From: JBBDMU01 sp040878115 | GTDB lineage: Bacteria; Bacteroidota; Rhodothermia; Balneolales; Natronogracilivirgulaceae | Direction: 5' to 3' | Length of the DNA stretch: 29,935 bases | Assembly: GCA_040878115.1 (NCBI GenBank) | Contig: JBBDMV010000051.1 | Location: 1 to 29,935, forward strand | Shown: piece by piece, positions 1-8,852 of the stretch | How positions within the stretch are numbered: position 1 is the first letter of the stretch | Layout: each line of letters begins with the position of its first letter | Made by a program: the position numbers and the translations under genes | The notes under the pieces: generated by a model | What the model was told of the DNA's origin: nothing | Database searches by the model: none | Seen by the model: the letters and a program-made list of their open reading frames with translations, nothing else

Positions 1-362
1 GCGTCGCCGGGCCGCCGCCTGTTCCGCCTTTGGGTTTCTACAGCATTTGACCGTTGCTACTCCGGAGCTACTCCGGGAATTCCCGGAGTAGCTCCGGAGA
101 AGCAACGGTCAAACAGTGGAGTAATGCAGGGCCTGGCAGGGGACAGGAATAGCCATAGGTTATCGGGTTGATAAATAGATCAATCCTGTTTAGATTTATT
201 GACTGTTCCTCAAGGCTTTTTAACTGTGGTACTTAGTGCTTTCACCATTTCAAATATCAAAGCCGTGCGCAAGGTATTTATTAGTTTTTCGTTAGCTAAA
301 ATTGCCAGTTATTATTATTCCTTATTTCACCCCTTTTTTAACAACCAAAAGCTGATAACGTA
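1..362. other. Intergenic region upstream of uvrA
   Basis: No gene is supported here. The first 45 bases are GC-rich and could be the edge of an upstream gene. Frame 1 on the plus strand stays open to about 171, but it runs straight through a perfect-looking palindrome and shows no recognisable protein. Bases 46-113 hold a large inverted repeat (separate entry). Bases 180-340 are AT-rich with T-runs and presumably contain the uvrA promoter, but I cannot place -33/-7 boxes with confidence. Confidence 0.5.
46..113. repeat. 68-bp near-perfect palindrome
   Basis: Two 34-base arms meet at a central GAATTC (77-82) with no loop. The left arm begins TTTGACCGTTGCT (46-58) and the right arm ends AGCAACGGTCAAA (101-113). 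The inner part repeats CTCCGGAG-type modules. I find a single mismatch between the arms (59 against 100). No T-tract follows, so it is a poor intrinsic terminator. It resembles a REP/REPIN-like extragenic palindrome. The end motif GCAACGGTCAAA recurs at 3219-3230, directly after uvrA. Confidence 0.85.
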
Positions 363-3215
363 TTGCGATCATCCATAACCATCCGCGGGGCCCGGGAGCA
401 TAACCTTAAAAATATTGACATCGACATTCCAAGAGACGAATTTGTGGTGATCACCGGACTTTCCGGATCGGGAAAGTCGTCTCTGGCATTTGATACAATT
501 TACGCCGAAGGACAACGCCGGTTTATGGAATCCCTTTCCGCTTATGCCAGACAATTTCTGGGTATGATGGAACGTCCCGACGTGGATTTTATAGACGGAT
601 TATCCCCGGTAATCTCCATAGACCAGAAAACCACCAACCGGAACCCACGCTCTACGGTTGGCACAGCAACAGAGATTTACGATTACCTGCGCCTCCTGTA
701 TGCCCGGGTGGGAATACCCTATTCCTGGAAGACCGGCATGCCTATGAAAAAGCAAAGTACCGAGGAGGTTGTCGAGTCCATCCTGAAGCTTGAGAATGGT
801 ACCAAGGTGTATTGCCTGGCCCCAATCGTTCGTGGACGAAAAGGGCATTACCGTGAACTTTTTGAACAAACACTCAAACAAGGATTTATCAGGGTCAGGG
901 TAGACGGTGAGTTTCGCGAGATAGAAAAAGGTATGCAAGCCGATCGTTACAAGACACATGATATTGAAGTTGTCGTTGATCGTTTTGTCATTAGTGAGAA
1001 AAGCCGGGGTAGAATTGCACAGAGCGTTGAAATGGCCCTTGAAATGGCCGATGGGACCGTGATTCTCAGTGTTCAGGGCGATCATCCCGGGGAAAATCGG
1101 GACATGCTCTTTTCTCAGAAACTGTTTGACGCTGAAAGCGGGGTGGCTTACGATGATCCCGCACCTAATCTCTTTTCTTTCAATTCACCATACGGGGCTT
1201 GTCCGAAATGTTCCGGCCTGGGTTACAGCTACGATGCTGATCCCGATTTGGTCATCCCCAACCACGAGCTTAGTATTAAGGAAGGTGCCATCCGATATAT
1301 AGGTAAGCCGCGTGAAATTTTCATATTTAAACAGCTTCAGGCTATTTTAAAGGAATTCGATGCTGATTTCGATACTCCGGTAAAAGATTATCCCGACGAG
1401 CTGACGGATATGTTAATGGAAGGAAGTGGTGATCGCCTCTTCGATGTCAGTTATGACTTCAGGAATACCAGTGTGACGTATAAGCATGTTTTTTCGGGAT
1501 TAAAATCACTGGTCCGCGATCAATATGCAGAGAGCAAATCCGGTAAACGCCAGGAAGGTGCCAAATCATTCATGCAGCAGACTACGTGTCCGGCATGTCA
1601 CGGCGGGCGACTTAACAAAGAAGCCTTATCGTATAAAGTGGGAGGTTACTCTATTGACCAAATTGTAAATCTTGATATCAAAACGCTCCGCGAAACGGTG
1701 TATAGCCTTGAATTATCTGAGCGTCAGATGCTTATTGGCAGCCAGGTCCTGAAGGAAATCAGAGACCGGATTGATTTCCTTATGAATGTGGGCCTTACTT
1801 ATCTGAACCTTAATCGCGAAGCACGGACCCTGAGCGGGGGGGAAGCTCAGCGAATTCGCCTGGCCACACAAATAGGGACACAGCTTGTAGGCGTACTTTA
1901 TGTTCTGGATGAACCCAGCATCGGTCTGCATCAGCGCGATAATATCAAGCTTATCCGCTCTCTGGAAACGCTGCGTGATCTCGGCAACAGTGTGATTGTA
2001 GTAGAGCACGACCGCGAAACCATCGAACATGCTGATTTTGTAGTTGATCTGGGACCGGGGGCCGGCATAAACGGGGGGTATATCGTTACCTCAGGCAAGC
2101 CGGAAGAACTTGATGCGGAATCCGCCACAGCGAAATATCTTAACTACTCGGTATCCATTCCATATCCCGAGAGCAGAAGTGAAGGCAACGGCAAAACATT
2201 TACCCTGAAGGGTGCCCGCGGCCATAACCTGAAATCCGTTGACCTTTCAATCCCATTGGGAACCTTTACTTGTGTGACCGGCGTGAGCGGAGGGGGAAAA
2301 AGTTCCCTGATCAACCAGACTTTGGTCCCCATATTAAGCTCACACTTCCATAAGGCTAAAACGGTCCCGCTACCCTACGATACCATTGAGGGCCTGGATA
2401 ACCTGAATAAAATTATCTCTATTGATCAAAGCCCTATCGGAAGAACGCCACGATCTAACCCCGGGACCTACACCAAGGTTTTTGACTATATTCGTCTGCT
2501 TTTTGCGGAGCTTCCGGAAGCTAAAATACGTGGTTACGGTGGAGGCCGGTTTTCCTTCAACGTAAAAGGGGGCCGTTGCGAGGAGTGTAAGGGCGACGGC
2601 GTGAGGAAAATTGAAATGAACTTTCTTCCGGATGTTTATGTAACCTGCGAAGTCTGCAAAGGCGACCGCTATAATCGTGATACCCTTGAGGTCCATTATA
2701 AAGGCAAAAATATTTCGGACGTACTGAAGATGCCTGTAAGTGAGGGGCTTGGGTTTTTTGATGCTGTACCGCGTATCAAACGGGTCTTGGAAACACTGGA
2801 TGCGGTCGGGCTGGGGTATCTCACCATCGGGCAATCAAGCGTGACCCTGTCGGGGGGCGAGGCCCAGCGTATCAAGCTTGCTCGTGAGCTTGCCAAGATC
2901 GGCACCGGCGACACCCTTTACATCATGGATGAACCCACAACCGGACTTCATTTCGATGACGTTAAAATGCTCGTCAGCGTAATTCGGAAGCTTGTAGACA
3001 AAGGAAACACCGTAATCGTAATTGAGCACAACCTGGATCTCATAAAAGCCTCCGATTGGGTGGTTGATATCGGTCCGGAGGGAGGCCATGAAGGCGGTGA
3101 GATCATCGCGGAGGGAACCCCTGAACAAGTTGCTGAGGTTAAGGAAAGCTATACCGGCAAGTTTTTGAAAGATGAACTGGAAAAATCAAGACTGCCGGCA
3201 GATAGAATGAGTTAA
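363..3215 (+). CDS. uvrA: UvrABC system protein A (excinuclease ABC subunit A)
   Basis: This is the damage-recognition ATPase of nucleotide excision repair, which dimerises and loads UvrB on DNA. The 950 residues show two ABC modules. The first has Walker A GLSGSGKSS (residues 32-40), signature LSGGEAQRIRLA and Walker B LYVLDEPSIGLH. The second has Walker A GVSGGGKSS, signature LSGGEAQRIKLA and LYIMDEPTTGLH. Zinc-finger cysteines are visible at CPKCSGLG, CPACHGG and the pair CEECKGDG/CEVCKGD. Length matches the family (about 940-950). The start is a TTG: an in-frame TAA at 339-341 leaves no room for an upstream ATG, and the family's IRGAREHNLKNID segment begins a few codons later. No Shine-Dalgarno is evident. 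It stands alone, with no uvrB or uvrC nearby. Identification is secure. Confidence 0.98.
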   Translation: MRSSITIRGAREHNLKNIDIDIPRDEFVVITGLSGSGKSSLAFDTIYAEGQRRFMESLSAYARQFLGMMERPDVDFIDGLSPVISIDQKTTNRNPRSTVGTATEIYDYLRLLYARVGIPYSWKTGMPMKKQSTEEVVESILKLENGTKVYCLAPIVRGRKGHYRELFEQTLKQGFIRVRVDGEFREIEKGMQADRYKTHDIEVVVDRFVISEKSRGRIAQSVEMALEMADGTVILSVQGDHPGENRDMLFSQKLFDAESGVAYDDPAPNLFSFNSPYGACPKCSGLGYSYDADPDLVIPNHELSIKEGAIRYIGKPREIFIFKQLQAILKEFDADFDTPVKDYPDELTDMLMEGSGDRLFDVSYDFRNTSVTYKHVFSGLKSLVRDQYAESKSGKRQEGAKSFMQQTTCPACHGGRLNKEALSYKVGGYSIDQIVNLDIKTLRETVYSLELSERQMLIGSQVLKEIRDRIDFLMNVGLTYLNLNREARTLSGGEAQRIRLATQIGTQLVGVLYVLDEPSIGLHQRDNIKLIRSLETLRDLGNSVIVVEHDRETIEHADFVVDLGPGAGINGGYIVTSGKPEELDAESATAKYLNYSVSIPYPESRSEGNGKTFTLKGARGHNLKSVDLSIPLGTFTCVTGVSGGGKSSLINQTLVPILSSHFHKAKTVPLPYDTIEGLDNLNKIISIDQSPIGRTPRSNPGTYTKVFDYIRLLFAELPEAKIRGYGGGRFSFNVKGGRCEECKGDGVRKIEMNFLPDVYVTCEVCKGDRYNRDTLEVHYKGKNISDVLKMPVSEGLGFFDAVPRIKRVLETLDAVGLGYLTIGQSSVTLSGGEAQRIKLARELAKIGTGDTLYIMDEPTTGLHFDDVKMLVSVIRKLVDKGNTVIVIEHNLDLIKASDWVVDIGPEGGHEGGEIIAEGTPEQVAEVKESYTGKFLKDELEKSRLPADRMS

Positions 3216-3218
3216 AGC

Positions 3219-3230
3219 GCAACGGTCAAA
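3219..3230. repeat. GCAACGGTCAAA motif, copy of palindrome end
   Basis: Twelve bases identical to 102-113, the right end of the large palindrome upstream of uvrA, in the same orientation. It starts four bases after the uvrA stop codon. It may be a solo remnant of the same repeat family. Twelve bases could match by chance, but the position directly flanking the gene makes it worth recording. Confidence 0.45.
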
Positions 3231-3260
3231 TCAGCAGGACTTTTGATAGGCAGGATGCAT

Positions 3261-3284
3261 AAAAGGGCGGATAACCGGCCTTTT
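3261..3284 (+). terminator. Probable intrinsic terminator of uvrA
   Basis: AAAAGGGCGG and CCGGCCTTTT form a ten-base stem with one mismatch around an ATAA loop, about 45 bases after the uvrA stop. The T-run lies inside and just after the stem. It is the only terminator-like structure before the next gene. Confidence 0.5.
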
Positions 3285-3416
3285 AACTTAATCTTAACCA
3301 AAGTAGTATAAAAATTATGCTGGAAAAGATTGTGTGATATCTCAAATCCCATTAACTTAGTTAAGATTTTTTAACCTTTATTGGCACCTGAAGCTCTTTA
3401 TTTCGTTCAAATTTTT

Positions 3417-4292
3417 ATGGACTTATATTTTCTGCCCATTATAACGGCTGTATTCGCCCTGCTTGCAGTGGTGCTAACTTTTTATGTAAAGAAAAAAGTT
3501 AATGCCCTTCCTGACGTTAGGCCGGGAAATTATACATTTGGTAGTGGCAAGAAACGCATTGTCTGCATTGGTGATAGCATCACCCAGGGAACCCGAAGTT
3601 TCAATTATGTTCAGCATCTTTCAACAAAGCCGCATAACCGTGATTTTGACTTTATCAATGCAGGATTAGGTAATGATCTGGCCTGGAATGTACTGCAGCG
3701 CCTTGATCCGATCATTAAGCTTCAGCCTGATTTTATTACGATTTTGGTGGGATCATATGAGATTGATGCCTTTCTGAGCAAAAAGAACGAGAAGAGGTAC
3801 AAGAAGTCTAATAATTTGCCGTATACACCATCACCGGATTGGTTCAAGGAGAACCTGGGATTTATTATACAACGGCTTCAGGCGGAAACTACAGCGCACC
3901 TGGCTTTAATTTCACCGCCAATGGTTGGTGAAGACCTGGAGGAAGAAAGTAATCACTGGTCGGCTGAGTATTCTGCCATCACTAAAAAGGTAGCTGATGA
4001 ATATGGTATTTCCTATTTGCCGTTGAATGAAAGAGAAAGGGAATTGTTGCAGTCGCTCAATCACATTAGCACTTGCTCCTATAAAAAAGGCAGTCGCTTA
4101 TTTAGGCGGACAGCATTTAAACGGTACGTTCTCGGCAAAAGCTGGGATGATATCTCTCAAAAAAATGGCTTTCTACTAACGCCTGACCTCCTTCATAAAA
4201 ACAGCAAGGGGGGCAAGATCATTGTTCACCTAATCGAACGGTTTCTCTCCCGGGTTGAAGATAATGTTGAAGTTTTAGAGACTAAAGCTTGA
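3417..4292 (+). CDS. Membrane-anchored SGNH/GDSL-family hydrolase
   Basis: This is a predicted esterase/lipase-fold hydrolase; the substrate is unknown. From ATG at 3417 (291 aa) the protein opens with a membrane helix (LYFLPIITAVFALLAVVLTF) and KKK, then a catalytic domain facing one side of the membrane. SGNH block I is GDSITQGT (nucleophile Ser about residue 54). A block II-like Gly lies in NAGLGND, and block V is TPDLLHKNSKG, supplying the Asp and His. Block III, usually GxND, reads GSYEID, so the oxyanion Asn is not obvious. A TTG at 3381 would add 12 residues; I prefer the ATG because it puts the helix at the very N-terminus. There is no strong SD for either start. It converges on the asparaginase gene with a 20-base gap. 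The fold is confident, the function is not. Confidence 0.8.
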   Translation: MDLYFLPIITAVFALLAVVLTFYVKKKVNALPDVRPGNYTFGSGKKRIVCIGDSITQGTRSFNYVQHLSTKPHNRDFDFINAGLGNDLAWNVLQRLDPIIKLQPDFITILVGSYEIDAFLSKKNEKRYKKSNNLPYTPSPDWFKENLGFIIQRLQAETTAHLALISPPMVGEDLEEESNHWSAEYSAITKKVADEYGISYLPLNERERELLQSLNHISTCSYKKGSRLFRRTAFKRYVLGKSWDDISQKNGFLLTPDLLHKNSKGGKIIVHLIERFLSRVEDNVEVLETKA

Positions 4293-4312
4293 TTTATTGA
4301 CAGCAGGGGCTT

Positions 4313-5356
4313 TTACTCCCATATTCTTACATCAAATAATCCTTCAGAGTTTGCAGAGCCGCGGAACATGCCGGGAGAGCTAAAAGGCATGGATATGGAA
4401 CCATCTTTCCCCACAGCGATAACGCCTCCATCACCGGGGCCAAGCTTTTCGAAAATGACATGGTTTGCGGCTTCTTCCAGGCTGGAACCTTTATATTCCA
4501 TAATGGCTGCAATTTGATAAGCTACAACATTCCTGATAAATTCTTCACCGGCACCGGTAGCTGAAATGGCAGCGGTATTATTATCAGCATAGGTTCCGGC
4601 CCCTACAATGGGAGAATCACCCATGCGCCCGGGTTGCTTGTTCGTCATACCACCGGTAGAGGTAGCAGCTGCCAAATTCCCGTGCTGGTCAAGGGCTACA
4701 GCACCGACAGTGCCCATTTTATTTTCATCAAAATCGAGCCTGTCTTTGTCAAACTCTTCTTTGGTATGGTCCAATAAAACAGCACCTTGTTCACGTGCCC
4801 TCAATAATTGGTTGTAGCGGTGTTCGGTATTGAAATAAGATTCATCCACTCTTTCCACATTGGTCTCATCGGCAAAAAGCTCTGCTCCCTCAGCAGCAAA
4901 AAGTACATGACGTGATTCTTCCATTACTTTTCTGGCAAGGGTAATCGGGTTTTTTATAGTTTTCACACCTGCCACGGCACCTGTTTCCAAATTGCTGCCA
5001 TCCATAATGGAAGCATCTAATTCATGTCCGCCATCACTAGTGTATACAGCACCCTTCCCGGCATTAAATTTTGGATCATCTTCCATATGCCGGACTGCAG
5101 CCACAACGGCGTCAAGACTGGTTCCGCCCTCTTTGAGAATTTGCTCTCCTAATTTCAATGATGCAGACAAAGATTTCAGGTATTCCTCCCGGACACCATC
5201 CTCTATATCTTTTGAAATTACACCTGCACCACCATGAATGGCAATAGAATACTTTTCTTGGTTTGTCTGCATAATATTCCCTTCATTGCGATTAGAACAA
5301 GAAATTGCAAATATAACCGTAACGAATGCTATCATGGTATTAGTGGGGACCTTCAT
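4313..5356 (-). CDS. Isoaspartyl peptidase / L-asparaginase, lipoprotein form
   Basis: This is an N-terminal-nucleophile (Ntn) hydrolase of the plant-type asparaginase family. It cleaves isoaspartyl dipeptides and/or asparagine after autoproteolytic splitting into alpha and beta subunits. Visible motifs are HGGAG (residues 41-45), the family DAVVAAVRHMEDDP segment, and the self-cleavage site NKMG|TVGAVALD with Thr216 as nucleophile, followed by TSTGG and GAGTYADN. The N-terminus is a hydrophobic signal ending in FAISC, a plausible lipobox with Cys20, so export and lipidation are likely. Total length (347 aa) is as expected for the family plus a signal. The gene is alone and convergent with the SGNH hydrolase. 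E. coli IaaA is the nearest well-known relative, but substrate preference cannot be read from the sequence. Confidence 0.92.
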   Translation of the reverse strand: MKVPTNTMIAFVTVIFAISCSNRNEGNIMQTNQEKYSIAIHGGAGVISKDIEDGVREEYLKSLSASLKLGEQILKEGGTSLDAVVAAVRHMEDDPKFNAGKGAVYTSDGGHELDASIMDGSNLETGAVAGVKTIKNPITLARKVMEESRHVLFAAEGAELFADETNVERVDESYFNTEHRYNQLLRAREQGAVLLDHTKEEFDKDRLDFDENKMGTVGAVALDQHGNLAAATSTGGMTNKQPGRMGDSPIVGAGTYADNNTAAISATGAGEEFIRNVVAYQIAAIMEYKGSSLEEAANHVIFEKLGPGDGGVIAVGKDGSISMPFSSPGMFRGSANSEGLFDVRIWE

Positions 5357-5477
5357 TGTACTGGTTGTCCTAACATTTAATGCGTTTGATAAACTTTAGC
5401 CGTTATATTTGAAACGGTTGCAGTTGATATGAAGGGAAACGAACAAGTTAACCGATTTAAGGTGTAAGCCTAACTTA

Positions 5478-6767
5478 TTAATGAGAGACGGGGAGTTCTA
5501 TTCTAAATGTTGTGCCTTTACCAGGAGCAGATTTCAGGATATATACTTTACCATTGTGGTACTCCTCTACAATACGTTTGGTCAATGAGAGGCCAAGGCC
5601 CCAACCCCGTTTCTTGGTGCTGAAGCCAGGGTTAAATACCTCATTGAAGTATTTCTTTTCCATACCACGCCCGGTATCCGAAATATCAATTATGGCAAGG
5701 TCTTCAATTTGCCTGGATTCAATGCTTACCATGGAGCTTTCCTGATTAGTCTCCATAGCATCCATCGCATTTTTGATGAGGTTTTCAATCGACCAGGCAA
5801 ATAATACCGAGTTAAGTTCAGCACGAACGTCACTTTGGTTATTAACCTTGAACGATACATTTTTACCTAATTGAGGTAATCGGCGCTCCAGATAATCACT
5901 AACTTCATCAATTACCGTTGCAATACGCTGGACTTTTAATTTAGGTTCAGATCCTATTTGATTAAACCTTTCGGCCACACTTTCTACGCGTTGCAGATCA
6001 TTCTTCAATTCATGAATAATGTTGAGCGAAGCATCGTCGTTGGTTTGGTCTTTAAGCAATTCTACCCAACCATACAAGCTGGAAAGAGGGGTACCTAATT
6101 GATGAGCGGCCTCCTTGGCCATTCCTACCCATAAGCTTGATTGCTCGGTTCTTTTTATACTGCTCAAACTTAAATAACCTATTCCAAGAAAAACAGCGAG
6201 CAACCCAAATTGGATATACGGGAAATAACGAAGCGAACGAATAGTGCTACTTTCCCCATAGTAAATGCGGTGCTGTTCACTAAAATTTTGCGTACCGACC
6301 GTAATGTAAATGGGGAAATTTAAATCTCGAAATTCTGCAATTAAAGATGCGTTCATTTCACGGTTGTCGGCATTACGATGATGTAATATTTTCTGCTCTT
6401 CATCAACAACGATCGAGGGTATTTCGAAACGGTTTTTGATGATTAATTCGGATGCCACAAAATCAAGGGCTGAATTGCCAAGATCAGATTCTGCTCGGTT
6501 TAAAATTCGTGACCAACGTAATTTCTGCGCTCTGCTAATATTCGGATTTCTTTCAATCTCCGTTCCAATAGCTTCAATATCCTCACGTGTTTCGCTATAA
6601 TGGGGGATACTTATATAATTCATTGCTTTAGCCCACAGCTCAACACTGGACCGTTCCTTTTCACGAATGCTGTCGATAAGGAACTGGGTATATATTACCG
6701 AGCCACCCGCCGTAATGATTAAAAATACAACGAGTGTAATTTTTATTTTTGTAGAGGAAAAAGACAT
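5478..6767 (-). CDS. Membrane sensor histidine kinase (orphan)
   Basis: The protein has two membrane helices (about residues 8-30 and 182-203) flanking an extracytoplasmic sensor of roughly 150 residues. A DHp domain follows with the H-box KEAAHQLGTPLSSLYGW (phospho-acceptor His about 222). The HATPase domain has an N-box ENLIKNAMDAM (about 328-338), G1 DTGRGM and G2 GWGLGL. There is no PAS, HAMP or receiver domain visible and no response regulator next door, so the partner must be elsewhere. I start at ATG 6767 (429 aa), which places the first helix normally. An upstream TTG at 6818 would add 17 hydrophobic residues and looks less natural. The signal sensed is unknown. Confidence 0.92.
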   Translation of the reverse strand: MSFSSTKIKITLVVFLIITAGGSVIYTQFLIDSIREKERSSVELWAKAMNYISIPHYSETREDIEAIGTEIERNPNISRAQKLRWSRILNRAESDLGNSALDFVASELIIKNRFEIPSIVVDEEQKILHHRNADNREMNASLIAEFRDLNFPIYITVGTQNFSEQHRIYYGESSTIRSLRYFPYIQFGLLAVFLGIGYLSLSSIKRTEQSSLWVGMAKEAAHQLGTPLSSLYGWVELLKDQTNDDASLNIIHELKNDLQRVESVAERFNQIGSEPKLKVQRIATVIDEVSDYLERRLPQLGKNVSFKVNNQSDVRAELNSVLFAWSIENLIKNAMDAMETNQESSMVSIESRQIEDLAIIDISDTGRGMEKKYFNEVFNPGFSTKKRGWGLGLSLTKRIVEEYHNGKVYILKSAPGKGTTFRIELPVSH

Positions 6768-6918
6768 GGCGACAGATAAAAGGTATAAGGGTAAAGAGGA
6801 ATAAAGTGTCTTGACCAAACAAACTTAATCTAATTCTTATACGTAGAAATATAAGATAAATTAAGTAGCAGGCAGATTTTTTATAATCTATACTATACCT
6901 CTATACCTATTACCTATT

Positions 6919-8163
6919 TTAAGCTGAGGCTTTTCTCTTCTCGTAAACGGGAGGGGAATTGGATTCAACGGTTTCACGTGTAATGATGCAACGTTTTACA
7001 TTACGCATGGTTGGCAGGGTAAACATAATATCCAGCATACTGCGCTCCATGATAGACCGAAGTCCGCGGGCACCGGTTTTGCGTTTGAGGGCTTGCTTTA
7101 CGATCAACTTAAGGGCATCGTCATTGATGACAAGCTCAACACCTTCCATCTCGAACAGTTTTATGTATTGCTTGACTAAAGCGTTTTTGGGCTTGAGCAG
7201 GATTTCAACCATCGCTTCTTCGGAGAGTTCCATCAGGCCAGATATAATTGGCATTCGGCCAATTAATTCTGGTATTAACCCATACTTTTGAAGATCTTCG
7301 GGTTCCACATGAGTGAAAATATCCGGATCATTCTTATCATACTTCACGGACTGGGCGGCATTGAAACCCATATTACTGGTTGAGAGCCGGCGGGAAATAA
7401 CATCAGCCAATCCCTCAAAAGCACCACCGCAAACAAAAAGGATATTTTTAGTATCAATGTTTATAAAGCTTTGTTCAGGATGCTTTCGTCCTCCTTTAGG
7501 GGGTACGTTGGCAACGGTACCTTCAAGAATTTTCAGTAAAGCTTGCTGAACACCTTCTCCGGATACATCTCTTGTAATTGAGGGATTATCCCCTTTTCGG
7601 GCTACTTTATCGACTTCATCGATATAAACAATACCACGTTCAGCGCGCTCAACATCGTAGTCAGCGGCTTGCAGCAGGTTGGAAAGAATGCTTTCAACAT
7701 CCTCACCCACATAGCCGGCTTCGGTCAAGGCTGTAGCATCGGCAATACAAAAAGGGACATCGACAACTTTAGCAAGGGTTTTGGCCAGCAATGTTTTCCC
7801 TGATCCCGTAGGGCCCAAAAGTACAATATTGCTTTTTTCAATTTCAGCAGAATCTTCACCGCCATTCTCAGGATCATTGTTCACCCTTTTGTAATGGTTA
7901 TATACCGCCACCGACAGTGTTTTTTTAGCTATTTCCTGGCCAATAACATATTCATCCAGCCTGCCCTTGATCTCAACGGGTTTCATTAAATCCTTTTGGC
8001 GGGTTTTCTTTCGTCCGGTACGGTTGGAAAGATCACTCTTCACTATGCCTGAGGCATCAGCTACACAACGGTCACAGATATAAACATCCGGTCCTGCAAC
8101 CATACTTTCAACTTCATCACTGGTGCGACTACAAAATGTACATCTAATGTTATTCTTGCTCAT
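6919..8163 (-). CDS. clpX: ATP-dependent protease ATP-binding subunit ClpX
   Basis: This is the hexameric AAA+ unfoldase that feeds tagged substrates to ClpP. The 414 residues carry the N-terminal zinc-binding domain (Cys8, Cys11, Cys30, Cys33), Walker A GPTGSGKT (117-124), the pore-loop GYVGED (150-155), Walker B IVYIDEVDK (about 178-186), the RKH loop region (GGRKHPEQ), an IGF-like segment near NMGFNA, and sensor-2 GARGLRSI. It lies 19 bases downstream of clpP on the same strand, the last gene of the tig-clpP-clpX set. The short C-terminal tail is rich in Lys and Arg. Downstream (6840-6918) is AT-rich with small TATACC-type repeats but no clear terminator hairpin. Confidence 0.98.
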   Translation of the reverse strand: MSKNNIRCTFCSRTSDEVESMVAGPDVYICDRCVADASGIVKSDLSNRTGRKKTRQKDLMKPVEIKGRLDEYVIGQEIAKKTLSVAVYNHYKRVNNDPENGGEDSAEIEKSNIVLLGPTGSGKTLLAKTLAKVVDVPFCIADATALTEAGYVGEDVESILSNLLQAADYDVERAERGIVYIDEVDKVARKGDNPSITRDVSGEGVQQALLKILEGTVANVPPKGGRKHPEQSFINIDTKNILFVCGGAFEGLADVISRRLSTSNMGFNAAQSVKYDKNDPDIFTHVEPEDLQKYGLIPELIGRMPIISGLMELSEEAMVEILLKPKNALVKQYIKLFEMEGVELVINDDALKLIVKQALKRKTGARGLRSIMERSMLDIMFTLPTMRNVKRCIITRETVESNSPPVYEKRKASA

Positions 8164-8182
8164 ATCAGGTATTTATTCTGAT

Positions 8183-8833
8183 TTAGGGTTTCTTTTCAGT
8201 GCGTTCTAAAATTTTATCAACCAAGCCATAGGCTTTGGTTTCTTCAGCATCCATCCACTTGTTACGGTCTGAATCTTTCATTATTTCTTCAAGTGATTTC
8301 CCGGCATGCTTAGCAATAATTCCACTCAGGCTTTTTTTGATACGCAAGATTTCACGGGCTTCTATTTCAATATCACTGGCCTGGCCCTGGACACCGCCGA
8401 GGGGCTGATGGATCATAACGCGCGCGTTAGGCAGAACAGACCTTTTACCGGCAGCCCCTGCCGTAAGCAGAACGGCACCCATAGATGCAGCCATACCAAT
8501 ACAAGTGGTGGCAACATCGCAGCGGATGTACTGCATGGTATCATAAATGGCCATACCGGCAGAGACAACACCACCAGGACTGTTGATATAGAAACTGATA
8601 TCCTTATCAGGATCCTCTGATTCAAGGAATAATAATTGGGCAATGAGATTGCTGGCAACCATATCGTTGACGGGAGTCCCCAAAATCACGATCCGGTCTT
8701 TAAGGAGTCGTGAGTAAATATCATAGGCACGCTCACCCCGGCTGGTTGTTTCAATAACCATGGGAACAAGCTGGTTATGAGGAGCCATATTTTTCATGCT
8801 TTCCTCATCATATAAAGGTTGGTTCATGTGCAT
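8183..8833 (-). CDS. clpP: ATP-dependent Clp protease proteolytic subunit ClpP
   Basis: This is the serine-protease barrel partner of ClpX. I choose ATG 8833 (216 aa): it has an AGGA six bases upstream, whereas the longer open frame (to 8923) would overlap the end of tig. Motifs are SPGGVVSAGMAIYDTM, the nucleophile in GMAASMGAVLL (Ser117), and VMIHQPLGG (His142). At the third triad position, aligned on R-D-x-(F/W)-M-x-A-x-E of other ClpPs, this protein reads SDRNKWMDAEE, so the usual Asp appears to be Asn191. Asp189 lies two residues before it. Twenty bases separate it from tig and nineteen from clpX, which supports one operon. Confidence 0.97.
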   Translation of the reverse strand: MHMNQPLYDEESMKNMAPHNQLVPMVIETTSRGERAYDIYSRLLKDRIVILGTPVNDMVASNLIAQLLFLESEDPDKDISFYINSPGGVVSAGMAIYDTMQYIRCDVATTCIGMAASMGAVLLTAGAAGKRSVLPNARVMIHQPLGGVQGQASDIEIEAREILRIKKSLSGIIAKHAGKSLEEIMKDSDRNKWMDAEETKAYGLVDKILERTEKKP

Positions 8834-8852
8834 ACCATTTCCTGATCGTATA

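Noticed and set aside
1..171. Possible 3' end of a gene in frame 1 at the left edge
   Set aside because: The frame runs through the near-perfect palindrome and shows no recognisable protein, so I cannot claim a gene.
6840..6918. Repeated TATACC/TATTACC words after clpX, considered as a CRISPR or tandem-repeat array
   Set aside because: The words are very short and irregular with no spacers; simple AT-rich sequence is sufficient. No CRISPR array was seen anywhere in the window.
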